DNA of 64,000 bases from Gelidibacter salicanalis (GCF_007997285.1 NZ_VORX01000002.1:248001-312000); one strand, 5' to 3'. Counted from the first letter of the stretch, positions 37,949 to 47,014 are shown. The notes: generated by a model not told the origin, from the sequence alone. Numbers and translations: made by a program.

Positions 37949-39622
37949 ATGAAATCGTGTATAAGTTTTTTTATAATACTATTTTGCTTTTTCGGATGTA
38001 AAGAAGAAAGAAAGGATATGGCAAACACTACAGATCAAAATGCTACAATCAACACCCCATTTGTTTGGGAAGGCGCCAACTTATATTTTTTACTGACCGA
38101 TCGGTTTCATAATGGCGATAGTTCGAACGATGTAAATTTTGATCGGACACAGGAAGCCGGGAAGTTGAGAGGATTTGAAGGTGGCGACTTAAAAGGCATC
38201 ACCCAAAAAATTGAAGAAGGTTATTTTTCGGACCTTGGTGTCAATGCCATTTGGATGACGCCTATCGTGGAGCAAATCCACGGTGGTACTGATGAAGGTA
38301 CGGGTGTTACCTACGGATTTCACGGGTATTGGACCAAAGATTGGACGGCAATTGATCCTAATTTTGGAACAAACGAAGATTTAAAGGCTTTGGTAGATGC
38401 GGCGCATAGTAAAGGAATTCGGGTGGTGTTGGACGCGGTAATTAATCATACCGGGCCTGTCACGTCTGTAGATTCTGTTTGGCCAGACGAATGGGTGCGT
38501 ACAGATCCCACATGCGATTATAGCTCGTACGATGCAACAATTTCCTGTACGCTAGTTAAAAATTTGCCCGACATCAAAACGGAAAGTAATGACCACGTGG
38601 AGTTGCCCCCACAACTTGTGGAAAAATGGAAAGCAGAAGGACGTTATGATCAAGAGGTAGCAGAATTGGATGCGTTTTTTGAACGTACTGGGCATCCTAG
38701 AGCGCCACGATTTTATATCATGAAATGGCTTACGGATTATATTACGGAATTTGGTATTGATGGCTATCGCGTAGATACTGTTAAGCATACTGAGGAATCT
38801 GTTTGGCAAGAATTTAAAGTAGAATGTGATTATGCCTTTAATCAATGGAAAGCCAATAATCCAGAAGCGGTATTAGATGCCAATGCTTTTTATTTGGTTG
38901 GGGAAGTTTATGGCTATGGCGTATCCTCTGGAAAAGCTTATGAATTAGGCGGAAAACACATCAATTATTTTGATAAGGCTTTCAACAGTTTGATTAATTT
39001 TGAGTTCAAATATGATGCAGGGCAATTAAGCTATGAACAACTATTTAAGAAATATACGGATGCTCTTCAAAGTCCTTTAAAAGGGTATGGTATCTTGAAT
39101 TACTTATCGTCTCATGATGATGGTCAACCGTTTGATGCCAACAGAGAAAAGCCTTTTGAAACCGCTACCAAGTTGTTATTAGCGCCGGGAACAACACAAG
39201 TGTATTATGGTGATGAATCTGCAAGATCTATGGTGATAGAAGGTACGGTTGGAGATGCGACCTTACGTTCATTTATGAATTGGGAAAGTATCAATACTGA
39301 AGATCAAACAAAAAATGTTTTAGAACATTGGCAGAAATTGGGACAGTTCAGAAGAAATCACCCTGCTATTGGTGCAGGTGTCCATCAAATGATCAGCGAA
39401 AGTCCTTATGTTTTCAGCAGAAGGTATCAGAAAGATGATTTTGAAGATGTCGTTGTAGTAGGACTTGATTTGATTATAGGAACAAAAACCTTAGACGTTT
39501 CGGGTGTATTTGACGAAGGTGCAACAGTGTATGATGCGTATTCTAACCAAAAGGCAAAAGTGATTGACGGTCGCGTTCAAATAGATTCAGCATATGACAT
39601 TGTCTTATTAGAATCGAAATAA
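37949..39622 (+). CDS. GH13 alpha-amylase-family lipoprotein (second)
   Basis: Lipoprotein (CFFGC-K, Cys17) of 557 residues. GH13 regions: DAVINHTGP, GYRVDTVKHT (D276), LVGEVYGYG (E319) and YLSSHDDGQ (D390). The domain begins with FVWEGANLYFLLTDRFHNGD, typical of extracellular alpha-amylases, and has a long loop with two Cys (CDYSSYDATISC) that may form a disulfide. It starts 2 bp after the preceding GH13 stop and is the last gene of the rightward PUL arm. A major surface or periplasmic amylase role is inferred. Confidence 0.92.
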   Translation: MKSCISFFIILFCFFGCKEERKDMANTTDQNATINTPFVWEGANLYFLLTDRFHNGDSSNDVNFDRTQEAGKLRGFEGGDLKGITQKIEEGYFSDLGVNAIWMTPIVEQIHGGTDEGTGVTYGFHGYWTKDWTAIDPNFGTNEDLKALVDAAHSKGIRVVLDAVINHTGPVTSVDSVWPDEWVRTDPTCDYSSYDATISCTLVKNLPDIKTESNDHVELPPQLVEKWKAEGRYDQEVAELDAFFERTGHPRAPRFYIMKWLTDYITEFGIDGYRVDTVKHTEESVWQEFKVECDYAFNQWKANNPEAVLDANAFYLVGEVYGYGVSSGKAYELGGKHINYFDKAFNSLINFEFKYDAGQLSYEQLFKKYTDALQSPLKGYGILNYLSSHDDGQPFDANREKPFETATKLLLAPGTTQVYYGDESARSMVIEGTVGDATLRSFMNWESINTEDQTKNVLEHWQKLGQFRRNHPAIGAGVHQMISESPYVFSRRYQKDDFEDVVVVGLDLIIGTKTLDVSGVFDEGATVYDAYSNQKAKVIDGRVQIDSAYDIVLLESK

Positions 39623-39629
39623 CTCGCCT

Positions 39630-39893
39630 TGTCAGTTCGAGTGTTTTCAAATCTGTCGCGGGAGCGACAGATTTAAAAATGTATCGAGAACCGCAGTGTT
39701 TCAAAATTTGTCGCGGTGGCGAGAGCCTATAAAATGTCTCGAAAACCGCAGTGTTTTCATAATGGGATAATCGAAGATTATATAATAACTATCGGGAGAT
39801 ATTAAGAACCTTAAATCAAAATTTTCAAATTTTTGCACGCTTCTCGATACTATTTTCAATCACTACCGTGCTTGAAAATCACTCGAAGTGACA
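39630..39893. repeat. Repeat module A with inverted ends (264 bp)
   Basis: Begins TGTCAGTTCGAGTGTTTT and ends AAAATCACTCGAAGTGACA, imperfect inverted ends (16 of 19 positions). Inside are two 54-55 bp sub-repeats marked by TATCGAGAACCGCAGTGTTT (about 39682 and 39736) and a common right part (TTGCACGCTTCTCGATAC ... CACTACCGTGCTTG). It contains no ORF. It is followed 12 bp later by module B. Confidence 0.85.
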
Positions 39894-39905
39894 ATGTGCA
39901 TCGCT

Positions 39906-40201
39906 TGTCAGTTCGAGTGTTTTAAATACTGTCGCGCTAGCGTCAGCATTTAAAATGTATCGAGAACCGCAGTGTTTTAAAAATTGCTGAGTTAGCGAGA
40001 GCCTTTAAAATGTATCGAGAACCGCAGTGTTTTAAAAATTGTCGCGGTGGCGAGAGCCTAAAAATGTATCGAGAACCGCAGTGTTTCTGAATTTTCATCG
40101 ATATTGTACTAAGAACCTTGCATCACTAAATTTTTAGTTTTTGCACGCTTCTCGATACAATTTTCAATCACTACCGTGCTTGAAAATCACTCGAAGTGAC
40201 A
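39906..40201. repeat. Repeat module B with inverted ends (296 bp)
   Basis: Second copy of module A with the same inverted ends and right part, but with three 54-55 bp sub-repeats (GTATCGAG at 39957, 40012 and 40066) where A has two. No transposase or target duplication is visible, so this is a non-autonomous or structural repeat. Confidence 0.85.
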
Positions 40202-40237
40202 TTTCCAATCCCAAAAGATTTCTTCTTAAAAAAAACT

Positions 40238-40279
40238 AGAATCGTGACGACGATCTTAATCGTCACGATTCTTTTTTTA
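40238..40279 (+). terminator. Strong rho-independent terminator
   Basis: AGAATCGTGACGA (40238-40250) / TCGTCACGATTCT (40260-40272), a 13-bp perfect stem with a 9-nt loop, followed by a run of T. An A run on the left side makes it usable on both strands. It isolates the PUL and repeats from the GAF gene. Confidence 0.88.
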
Positions 40280-40298
40280 TACCCTATTCAAAAAATCG

Positions 40299-40306
40299 TA
40301 AATTTG
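40299..40306 (+). promoter_or_regulatory. -7 element of the GAF-protein gene
   Basis: TAAATTTG matches TAnnTTTG exactly and lies 17 bp before the ATG at 40323, between the terminator and the gene. The -33 region is only T-rich. Confidence 0.45.
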
Positions 40307-40322
40307 AATATATTGATACCCT

Positions 40323-42707
40323 ATGACAAATATTAATGCGCATATTGAATTGCCACTTTTAATAAAGATAAGTTTTGAGAAACTCCTAAATTACTATGAG
40401 CAACTCGCCGAAAGCAAGGATCCATTTTTGGCGGCAAAAGCACAGCGCGTTTTGGAAGCGGGAAATGCAGCTCCAGAACTTAGGGAGGGCTTTGAGAATG
40501 CCGATTTGCTCTATACCTATCAGAAGGAAATCAGTATTATTTTAGAGGATTCCTTTAATGACTTACTTACTAAAAACGAAATCAAAACGGCTTCAGTGGT
40601 GCTTCATAGCTTGATTTTTAACGCTTCTAAAAGATTCAAAACAATTATTGAAAATGCCGGAGATGATTTTGAATTAGAGATTACCAATCAGCCGCAAGAT
40701 GATATGTATAGAGAGGCTTGTGCCATTATCCTAAAATTTCATTATGGATATAATATCAATTTTAGGCGCTCATTTTTTTATGAAATCCCTGACACCAACG
40801 GCATTTTAAGAACTTACAAAATTTTGTACAATGCAGATTTTGTAGATATTCTAAAAACAGAAAATGCACCAGAAATAACCGATGCCGATTATGAATTGTT
40901 GTTGGAAAGCTACGATGACATGGCCTTATGGAAATCGAAATTCCCGCCACAAAGTTATATTTTTAAAGGTTTCACCATAAATAATATATTTGATGTGACG
41001 GAAGATCGGTCTATCTCAGAGATCAAATCCAGTTTGTTATCATCACCAAGTAATCAGAAGCATAAATTTACTGAGGATTTTAAACATTTATTTGAATCCT
41101 TGTTAAGTCTTAAAGATGTAAAAGTTGGATTTGTAGCCTTTAATCAATCTGAAGAGCAATTTGAACGCATTGCGGGTGATGGGATAGAGAGTTTTTTACT
41201 TTTTAATCAAGATGTCGGGTCGTGTAAAACCTTACTTTGTGAAGCGTCCTATAAAGCGCTCATCACTGAAAATGCTTATTTTTCCATCCCTGATGTTGAG
41301 AAATATTACCTACTTTCCAATGGGGAAGCACAGTATAAAACCTTGCACGACCACGGCATAAAAAGTGCAGTTTTGGCACCTATTGCCAGCAACGGCGAAC
41401 TGTTGGGCGTTTTGGAAGTAGTTTCGACTAAAGTGCATGCGTTAAACAGCATTAATGCCAATATTTTAATTGATGTGATGCCCTTTATCGTGGCCTCAGT
41501 ATTACGAGCCAAAGAAGGCGAAGAAAACTTAATTGAAGCTGTCATTCAGCAAGAATGCACTTCTATCCATCCCAGCGTACGGTGGAAGTTTGAAAAGGAA
41601 GCTCGTATTTTTCTCGATAAAAGGCGAACAGAGGCTCATAATGTCTCCTTTGGTGAAATTGCCTTTACAGACGTTTATCCCTTATTTGGTCAGATTGATG
41701 TAAAAGGTTCTTCAAATGCTAGAAATCTAGCCACCCGAAAGGACTTAGCCCTGCAAATAAGCTTGGTGAGAAAACTTTTGGCGACGGTATCAGAAACGGA
41801 AGGATTGCCAATTTATGAACAGCTCAACTATCAAATGGATGCGCTTTCGCAACAAATGGAAGATCATTTTAAGGTGGATACCGAGCAGGAAATTGTTAAA
41901 TTTTTTGAAAACGAAATCCATCCCTTGTTTGAATTTATGAAAACTAAGAACGGTGCTATTGCAGATGCCGTAGAAGATTATTTTAAAAAAATAAATGAGA
42001 AATTAGGTCTGATATATTACTACCGTAAAAACTACGACGACACGATTGCATTGATCAATAAAAAAATGTCATTTGTTATAGATCAAAAACAAGTGGATGC
42101 CCAAAATATGTATCCGCATTATTTTGAACGCTATAAAACTGATGGCGTTGAACATAATATGTATATCGGTGAGTCTATCACCAAACACCAAAGTTTTAAT
42201 GAAGTGTATTTGTATAATTTAAGATTATGGCAGCTTCAGGTCATGGCAGAAATGGAGAATGAATTTTACAAAAATCAGCACGAATTTCCAGCCACGGTTG
42301 ATGTCGCGTCGATGATTTTAGTTTACCACCAGCCGTTATCCATTCACTTCAGAATGGACGAAAAACAATTTGATGTTGATGGCACCTACAATGCGCGTTA
42401 TGAAGTTGTAAAGAAACGCGTAGACAAGGCTTTAATTAAAGATACTGATGAACGCGTTACTACCAAGGGGAAATTGACCATTATTTATTCCCAAAAGGAA
42501 GATGAAGAAGCCTACCTTAATTATATCAAGTTTTTACAATTCAAAAAAGTGTTCGACTCGGAAGTCGAGCTTTTGGAATTGGAAGAATTGCAGGGAGTCA
42601 CAGGGCTAAAAGCCATACGTGTACCTATCTTATATCATAAGGATAAAGATTCAGCTGGCCAACACTACTACACTTATGAGGATCTTATGAGTGAAGTCAA
42701 GTCCTAA
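40323..42707 (+). CDS. Large GAF-domain protein of unknown function
   Basis: Cytoplasmic protein of 794 residues without signal peptide or transmembrane segment. One GAF-like domain is visible at about 250-395 (FKHLFESLLSLKDVKVGFVA ... AVLAPIASNGELLGVLEVVS). The N-terminal 240 and C-terminal 390 residues match nothing I recognise and are mostly helical and charged. There is no kinase, cyclase, GGDEF or HTH motif. Similar proteins appear conserved in Flavobacteriaceae. Its 3' end overlaps that of the convergent HD/PycTM gene by 4 bp. A sensing role through the GAF fold is inferred; the ligand is unknown. Confidence 0.75.
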   Translation: MTNINAHIELPLLIKISFEKLLNYYEQLAESKDPFLAAKAQRVLEAGNAAPELREGFENADLLYTYQKEISIILEDSFNDLLTKNEIKTASVVLHSLIFNASKRFKTIIENAGDDFELEITNQPQDDMYREACAIILKFHYGYNINFRRSFFYEIPDTNGILRTYKILYNADFVDILKTENAPEITDADYELLLESYDDMALWKSKFPPQSYIFKGFTINNIFDVTEDRSISEIKSSLLSSPSNQKHKFTEDFKHLFESLLSLKDVKVGFVAFNQSEEQFERIAGDGIESFLLFNQDVGSCKTLLCEASYKALITENAYFSIPDVEKYYLLSNGEAQYKTLHDHGIKSAVLAPIASNGELLGVLEVVSTKVHALNSINANILIDVMPFIVASVLRAKEGEENLIEAVIQQECTSIHPSVRWKFEKEARIFLDKRRTEAHNVSFGEIAFTDVYPLFGQIDVKGSSNARNLATRKDLALQISLVRKLLATVSETEGLPIYEQLNYQMDALSQQMEDHFKVDTEQEIVKFFENEIHPLFEFMKTKNGAIADAVEDYFKKINEKLGLIYYYRKNYDDTIALINKKMSFVIDQKQVDAQNMYPHYFERYKTDGVEHNMYIGESITKHQSFNEVYLYNLRLWQLQVMAEMENEFYKNQHEFPATVDVASMILVYHQPLSIHFRMDEKQFDVDGTYNARYEVVKKRVDKALIKDTDERVTTKGKLTIIYSQKEDEEAYLNYIKFLQFKKVFDSEVELLELEELQGVTGLKAIRVPILYHKDKDSAGQHYYTYEDLMSEVKS

Positions 42708-43981
42708 ACGAAGTAATCGTGAGAATGGTTAGCTTCGGGCTGAATGATTAGCATTGCTTTCTCTTCAGATTTTAAGACTTCATCAATATTTGCCGTTGGT
42801 GAAAATTTAAAGGACACCGCAAAAGCAATGACCGAGATAATCATTCCCGTCATAAACACAGTATATGTAACTCTCAAGATGCGGTATTTTCTATCCAAAA
42901 CTTTACCTAAGAAATACAAATCTTTCGTGAGTGAACTATATACATAGTCTTTGTCCTTTAAAAGTTCGTTGATGGCCCATTCAAAATCTTCCAACTTCAT
43001 TTTATGAAAATTTCCAAAGAAAGTTAAATTGACTTTTTGATTCTCAACATCTTCCTTGGTAAACTCACCACTAGTAATGTTAGGACGTGTGGCAACGATG
43101 GATAAAATCATTGAAGTGATGCTCGAAAGCATTAAAATAATGGTAGGAACAATCAAGAATTGATTGGCCGGGTTGTCAAATTTCGCAAACAGGGTAGAAA
43201 GCATCAACGAAATAATGATGGCATTTACCGAGAGCAAAATATTTGCTTTGGTATCCGCAATATCGCTCAATTTGATATGGTTTCGAAGTGCCGTTCTGTA
43301 AAAAGATTGAATCGCGCGCTCCGGACTGGCATCCTTTGCTTTCGCTTTTAATTGCGCCTTCATTTTTTCTTTCTGACGCCTCTTCTTTTCTTTCTTATTG
43401 GATTGAATTAAATCCGCTAAGTTGTCTTCTTTTTGAACCTGCCAATTTTTTAAGGCATAATCCGTGTAGAATTGATGTTTTTGAGAAAGTACTTCTATAT
43501 TTTCTTTAAGCCATTCTGAAGGAGAATAGGTGCGGACATTCTGTAATTCAAGTTCCTTTCTTAAAAATTCACTGGCTTCATTAAAATAGGATTTTCCAAA
43601 GTGTGAGGCATCGGCATCTCGGATAATTTTTGCCAATTCATTTTGAGGCGTATCTTTAAATTTCGTCGCCATGATGCATTGGTTAACCGCATCGATAATC
43701 GTTTGATCTACATCTTGTTGTTGTAAAAAGGTAGTCGCAATGCGCACACTTTCTTCTTCATGGCCATCTCTAATTTTGGTATAGCCTGTATCGTGAAGCA
43801 AGGCAGCAAGCTGTAATATGGTCGCTTCCTCAGTGCTGATATCTGAATTTTGAATGATTTCATTCGTGCTTTTTAAAACCCTCTTTGTATGCGTAAAATT
43901 ATGATAAAGAAAAGTGTTAGGTAATTCTTCCTTAAAAAGATTGAATACAAATTCTTCAGTTTTTTTGATGATATCAGTCAT
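42704..43981 (-). CDS. HD-domain protein with C-terminal Pycsar-effector-like (PycTM/DUF5706) membrane domain
   Basis: Fusion of 425 residues. The N-terminal HD metal-dependent phosphohydrolase (about 20-190) has H31 (HNFTHTKRVL), H63-D64 (LLHDTGY), H74 (DGHEEES) and D122 (IIRDADASHFGK). A charged Lys-rich linker (about 195-235) leads to a membrane domain (about 240-405) like PycTM: RNHIKLSDIADTKANILLSV, paired transmembrane helices, IVATRPNITSGEF, NFHKMKLEDFEWAI and a last helix pair. PycTM domains in Pycsar systems disrupt the membrane on cyclic-pyrimidine signalling, but this fused form has no adjacent cyclase. An upstream ATG at 44041 would add a hydrophobic 20-residue extension; the internal start at 43981 fits the HD domain better. 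Confidence 0.82.
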   Translation of the reverse strand: MTDIIKKTEEFVFNLFKEELPNTFLYHNFTHTKRVLKSTNEIIQNSDISTEEATILQLAALLHDTGYTKIRDGHEEESVRIATTFLQQQDVDQTIIDAVNQCIMATKFKDTPQNELAKIIRDADASHFGKSYFNEASEFLRKELELQNVRTYSPSEWLKENIEVLSQKHQFYTDYALKNWQVQKEDNLADLIQSNKKEKKRRQKEKMKAQLKAKAKDASPERAIQSFYRTALRNHIKLSDIADTKANILLSVNAIIISLMLSTLFAKFDNPANQFLIVPTIILMLSSITSMILSIVATRPNITSGEFTKEDVENQKVNLTFFGNFHKMKLEDFEWAINELLKDKDYVYSSLTKDLYFLGKVLDRKYRILRVTYTVFMTGMIISVIAFAVSFKFSPTANIDEVLKSEEKAMLIIQPEANHSHDYFV

Positions 43982-44127
43982 AAAATGTCTTGTAAAGTTG
44001 GTGACACAAATTACTAAAAAATAAATGAAGTAAATGAACACATTGACGAGTATTTGTAATGCAAAACGTTAAAATCCGTCCAACTACCTGTTATAATTTT
44101 TAACTTTAAGAAAAATTTGAGAACGTT

Positions 44128-44586
44128 ATGCTTAGATGGAAAAATGTGATGGATTTTGCCGTTAACGGAAATCCGGAACCCGATAGAAGAGTAGAAAAAA
44201 CGGACGCTGAGTGGCGTGCGCAATTAACCCCAGAACAATTCAAGATTGCTCGCGGCAAAGGCACGGAAGCTCCAGGAACTGGTGCACTTTGTAGCGTTTA
44301 TGAAGAAGGTCAGTACAATTGTGTGTGTTGTGATACTCCCTTATTTGATTCGACCATAAAATTTAAATCCAGCTCAGGTTGGCCAAGCTTTACACAGCCC
44401 ATCAAGGAAAATGCAATTAAATATGAAAAGGATACCGCATTTGGGATGGTGCGGGTGGAAGTGATGTGCAATGTGTGCGACGGACATTTAGGGCATGTAT
44501 TTCCTGATGGACCAGAACCAAGTGGATTGCGCTATTGCGTTAATTCAGAATCGATGACTATGGACACTTCCAAAAAAATAGTGTAG
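44128..44586 (+). CDS. msrB: Peptide-methionine (R)-S-oxide reductase MsrB
   Basis: Reduces methionine-R-sulfoxide in proteins. The 152-residue protein has two zinc-binding CxxC-type pairs (NCVCCDTP and MCNVCDGHLGHVF), the SSSGWPSF block, and the catalytic Cys in LRYCVNSESM. It has no signal peptide, so it is cytoplasmic. It is the first gene of the redox cluster and lies 4 bp upstream of the MsrA-GNAT fusion, so the two stereospecific reductases are co-expressed. Confidence 0.95.
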   Translation: MLRWKNVMDFAVNGNPEPDRRVEKTDAEWRAQLTPEQFKIARGKGTEAPGTGALCSVYEEGQYNCVCCDTPLFDSTIKFKSSSGWPSFTQPIKENAIKYEKDTAFGMVRVEVMCNVCDGHLGHVFPDGPEPSGLRYCVNSESMTMDTSKKIV

Positions 44587-44590
44587 TTTT

Positions 44591-45433
44591 ATGGAGCAAG
44601 CGATGTCAGATATCCCAATGGAAACAATGTTTGTGGGCGGTGGCTGTTTCTGGTGTGTTGAAGCGGTTTTTAATGAGCTTAAAGGCGTTACCAAAGTTGT
44701 GTCAGGGTACATGGGCGGGACGGTACCGGGAACGCCAACCTACCGCGAAGTCTGTTCTGGTTTAACCGGACATGCTGAAGTGGTTGAAGTGACCTTTGAC
44801 CCGACACTAATTTCTTATGAAGATCTACTAGTTGTCTTTATGACTAGTCACGATCCAACCACCTTAAATAAGCAGGGAGGCGATGTGGGCACCCAATATC
44901 GTTCTGTTGTTTTTTACAAAGACGCAGAGCAAAAAGGCATTGCTGAGTTAGTGGCTGAAGAGATTGCGCCTTATTATGACGATCCTATCGTGACCGAAAT
45001 CAGTCCTGCGGAAAAGTTTCATGAAGCCGTTGAAGAGCATCAAAATTACTACAGCAATAATATTACCGAACGCTATTGTAGCCTCGTCATTTCTCCAAAA
45101 TTGGAGAAATTACGTCAAATGCATGCTGACAAAATAAAAAGTGTAACTAAAATCAAAACAAATATGGAAGTAATTCATAATAAAGAGCAACAGCAATTTA
45201 CCATGGAAGTAGATGGCGAAACCGCAAAAATAGATTATAAGATGCAAGACGGAAAGATGCATTTGGTGTATAGTGAAGTACCGTTTAATATTCGCGGCCA
45301 AGGCATCGGGAAAATCCTTGTAGAAAAAACTTTTGAAAAACTCACCACTGAAGGATATCAGGCAGTAGCCGTTTGTGGCTACATCAAATCAGTAGCTAAA
45401 GGCAGTGAAGAATGGAATGAGATCATAGGCTAA
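44591..45433 (+). CDS. msrA: Peptide-methionine (S)-S-oxide reductase MsrA fused to a GNAT-like domain
   Basis: N-terminal MsrA (about 10-185) with the catalytic GGGCFWCVEAVF (C19; C22 also present), SGYMGG, GLTGHAEVVEV, and GGDVGTQYRSVVFY (active-site Asp and Tyr). The C-terminal 90 residues (about 190-280) form a small acetyltransferase-like domain of the Acetyltransf_CG/YjdJ type (VHNKEQQQFTMEVDGETAKI-like start, FNIRGQGIGKILVEKTFEKL acetyl-CoA loop, AVCGYIKSVAKG). The fusion couples methionine repair to a protein of unknown acetyl-transfer target. It starts 4 bp after msrB and ends 18 bp before selO. Confidence 0.92.
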   Translation: MEQAMSDIPMETMFVGGGCFWCVEAVFNELKGVTKVVSGYMGGTVPGTPTYREVCSGLTGHAEVVEVTFDPTLISYEDLLVVFMTSHDPTTLNKQGGDVGTQYRSVVFYKDAEQKGIAELVAEEIAPYYDDPIVTEISPAEKFHEAVEEHQNYYSNNITERYCSLVISPKLEKLRQMHADKIKSVTKIKTNMEVIHNKEQQQFTMEVDGETAKIDYKMQDGKMHLVYSEVPFNIRGQGIGKILVEKTFEKLTTEGYQAVAVCGYIKSVAKGSEEWNEIIG

Positions 45434-45451
45434 ACAGTCATTTTACAACAC

Positions 45452-47014
45452 ATGAAATTAAACTTAAATAATAAATTCACCACACAATTACCTTCAGATC
45501 CCAATCTTGAAAACTCAAGGCGTCAGGTAACGGAAGCTTGCTTTTCCTTTGTTACCCCAAAAAAAACTTCAAATCCTGAATTGGTGCATGTGTCCCAAGA
45601 CATGCTTCATGCTTTAGGATTTACTCAAGAGGATGCAGCTACTCAAGAATTCTTAGAAGTCGTTACAGGAAATAAGGTTTTAGAGACTACGACACCTTAT
45701 GCCATGTGTTACGCGGGACATCAATTTGGAAATTGGGCAGGACAGTTGGGAGACGGCCGGGCGATTAATTTATTTGAGGTAACCCATGACGATAAAAATT
45801 GGGTGGTTCAGCTAAAGGGCGCTGGAGAAACACCATATTCCCGCTCTGCTGATGGTTTGGCCGTATTGCGATCTTCCATTAGAGAATATTTGTGTAGTGA
45901 AGCCATGTACCATTTAGGAGTACCCACCACCAGGGCTTTATCCTTGGCATTAACAGGAGATCGAGTGTTGCGCGATGTCATGTACAACGGAAATCCGGAA
46001 TACGAAAAAGGTGCAATTGTGAGTCGGGTATCACCCAGTTTTTTAAGGTTTGGCAGTTACGAAATTTTCGCAGCACGTCAGGATCATAAAAATTTAAAAG
46101 TTTTGGTCGATTTTACCATAAGAGAACATTTCCCACACTTAGGAGCGCCTTCCAGAGAAACTTACATTCAATTTTTTGCTGAGGTGTGCGCCCGCACGCT
46201 CGAGATGATTATCCATTGGCAACGCGTTGGCTTTGTACACGGCGTGATGAATACGGATAATATGTCCATTCTTGGGCTGACTATAGATTATGGACCATAT
46301 GGCTGGCTCGAAGGTTTTGAATACGGATGGACTCCAAATACCACTGATAATCAACATAAGCGTTACCGCTATGGCAACCAACCCAATATTGGACTTTGGA
46401 ATTTGTACCAACTCGCCAATGCCTTGTACCCATTAATTGAGGATGCTAAAGCAATGGAAACCATATTGGAAACTTACACCACCAATTTTGAAATACAATC
46501 CTTCGCGATGATGCGGGGCAAGTTGGGGTTGCAATCAGATAATGCGTCTGATGTAACGCTAATTCAAGCTTTGGAAGATGCCTTGCAATTGACCGAAACG
46601 GATATGACCATTTTTTTTAGAAAATTGAGCGGTTTTAAACCAGATCAACCTTCTGAAGGTTTGCTTTTGGTTACCGATGCGTTTTATGAACTAACCCAAG
46701 TTTCTGACAAAATCAGAGCCCAATGGAACGCTTGGTTTGAACGCTATGCTGAACGCTTATTAGCGGAATCTGTTTCAAATTCAGAGCGGGCAGAACACAT
46801 GAACACCGTCAATCCTAAATACGTATTGCGCAATTATATGGCACAACTCGCCATTGATGCTGCAGATAAAGGTGATTATAAACTCATTGATGAGTTGTTT
46901 CAAATGTTGAAAAAACCGTATGATGAACAGCCTCAGTATGAGCGATGGTTTGCAAAACGACCGGAATGGGCCCGCGACAAAGTAGGATGCAGCATGTTGT
47001 CCTGCAGTTCATAA
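45452..47014 (+). CDS. selO: Protein adenylyltransferase SelO (YdiU family)
   Basis: Pseudokinase-fold enzyme that AMPylates proteins and is linked to redox homeostasis in bacteria. The 520-residue protein has the SelO hallmark CYAGHQFGNWAGQLGDGRAI, a nucleotide-binding block VVQLKGAGETPYSRSADGLA, SSIREYLCSEAMYHLGVPTT, the catalytic loop GFVHGVMNTDNMSILGLTID, and the late NPKYVLRNYMAQLAID. The C-terminus ends GCSMLSCSS, the place where eukaryotic SelO carries selenocysteine. It lies 18 bp after the MsrA-GNAT gene, in the same direction as all neighbouring redox genes. Confidence 0.95.
   Translation: MKLNLNNKFTTQLPSDPNLENSRRQVTEACFSFVTPKKTSNPELVHVSQDMLHALGFTQEDAATQEFLEVVTGNKVLETTTPYAMCYAGHQFGNWAGQLGDGRAINLFEVTHDDKNWVVQLKGAGETPYSRSADGLAVLRSSIREYLCSEAMYHLGVPTTRALSLALTGDRVLRDVMYNGNPEYEKGAIVSRVSPSFLRFGSYEIFAARQDHKNLKVLVDFTIREHFPHLGAPSRETYIQFFAEVCARTLEMIIHWQRVGFVHGVMNTDNMSILGLTIDYGPYGWLEGFEYGWTPNTTDNQHKRYRYGNQPNIGLWNLYQLANALYPLIEDAKAMETILETYTTNFEIQSFAMMRGKLGLQSDNASDVTLIQALEDALQLTETDMTIFFRKLSGFKPDQPSEGLLLVTDAFYELTQVSDKIRAQWNAWFERYAERLLAESVSNSERAEHMNTVNPKYVLRNYMAQLAIDAADKGDYKLIDELFQMLKKPYDEQPQYERWFAKRPEWARDKVGCSMLSCSS

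Noticed and set aside
39630-40201. Insertion sequence
   Set aside because: Inverted ends are present but there is no transposase frame and no target duplication.
42704-43981. Complete Pycsar defence system
   Set aside because: Only the effector-like domain is seen; neither neighbour carries cyclase motifs.
43982-44041. N-terminal extension of the HD-PycTM protein from ATG44041
   Set aside because: It would add a hydrophobic segment before a cytoplasmic HD domain and reach into the msrB upstream region; ATG43981 fits the domain start.
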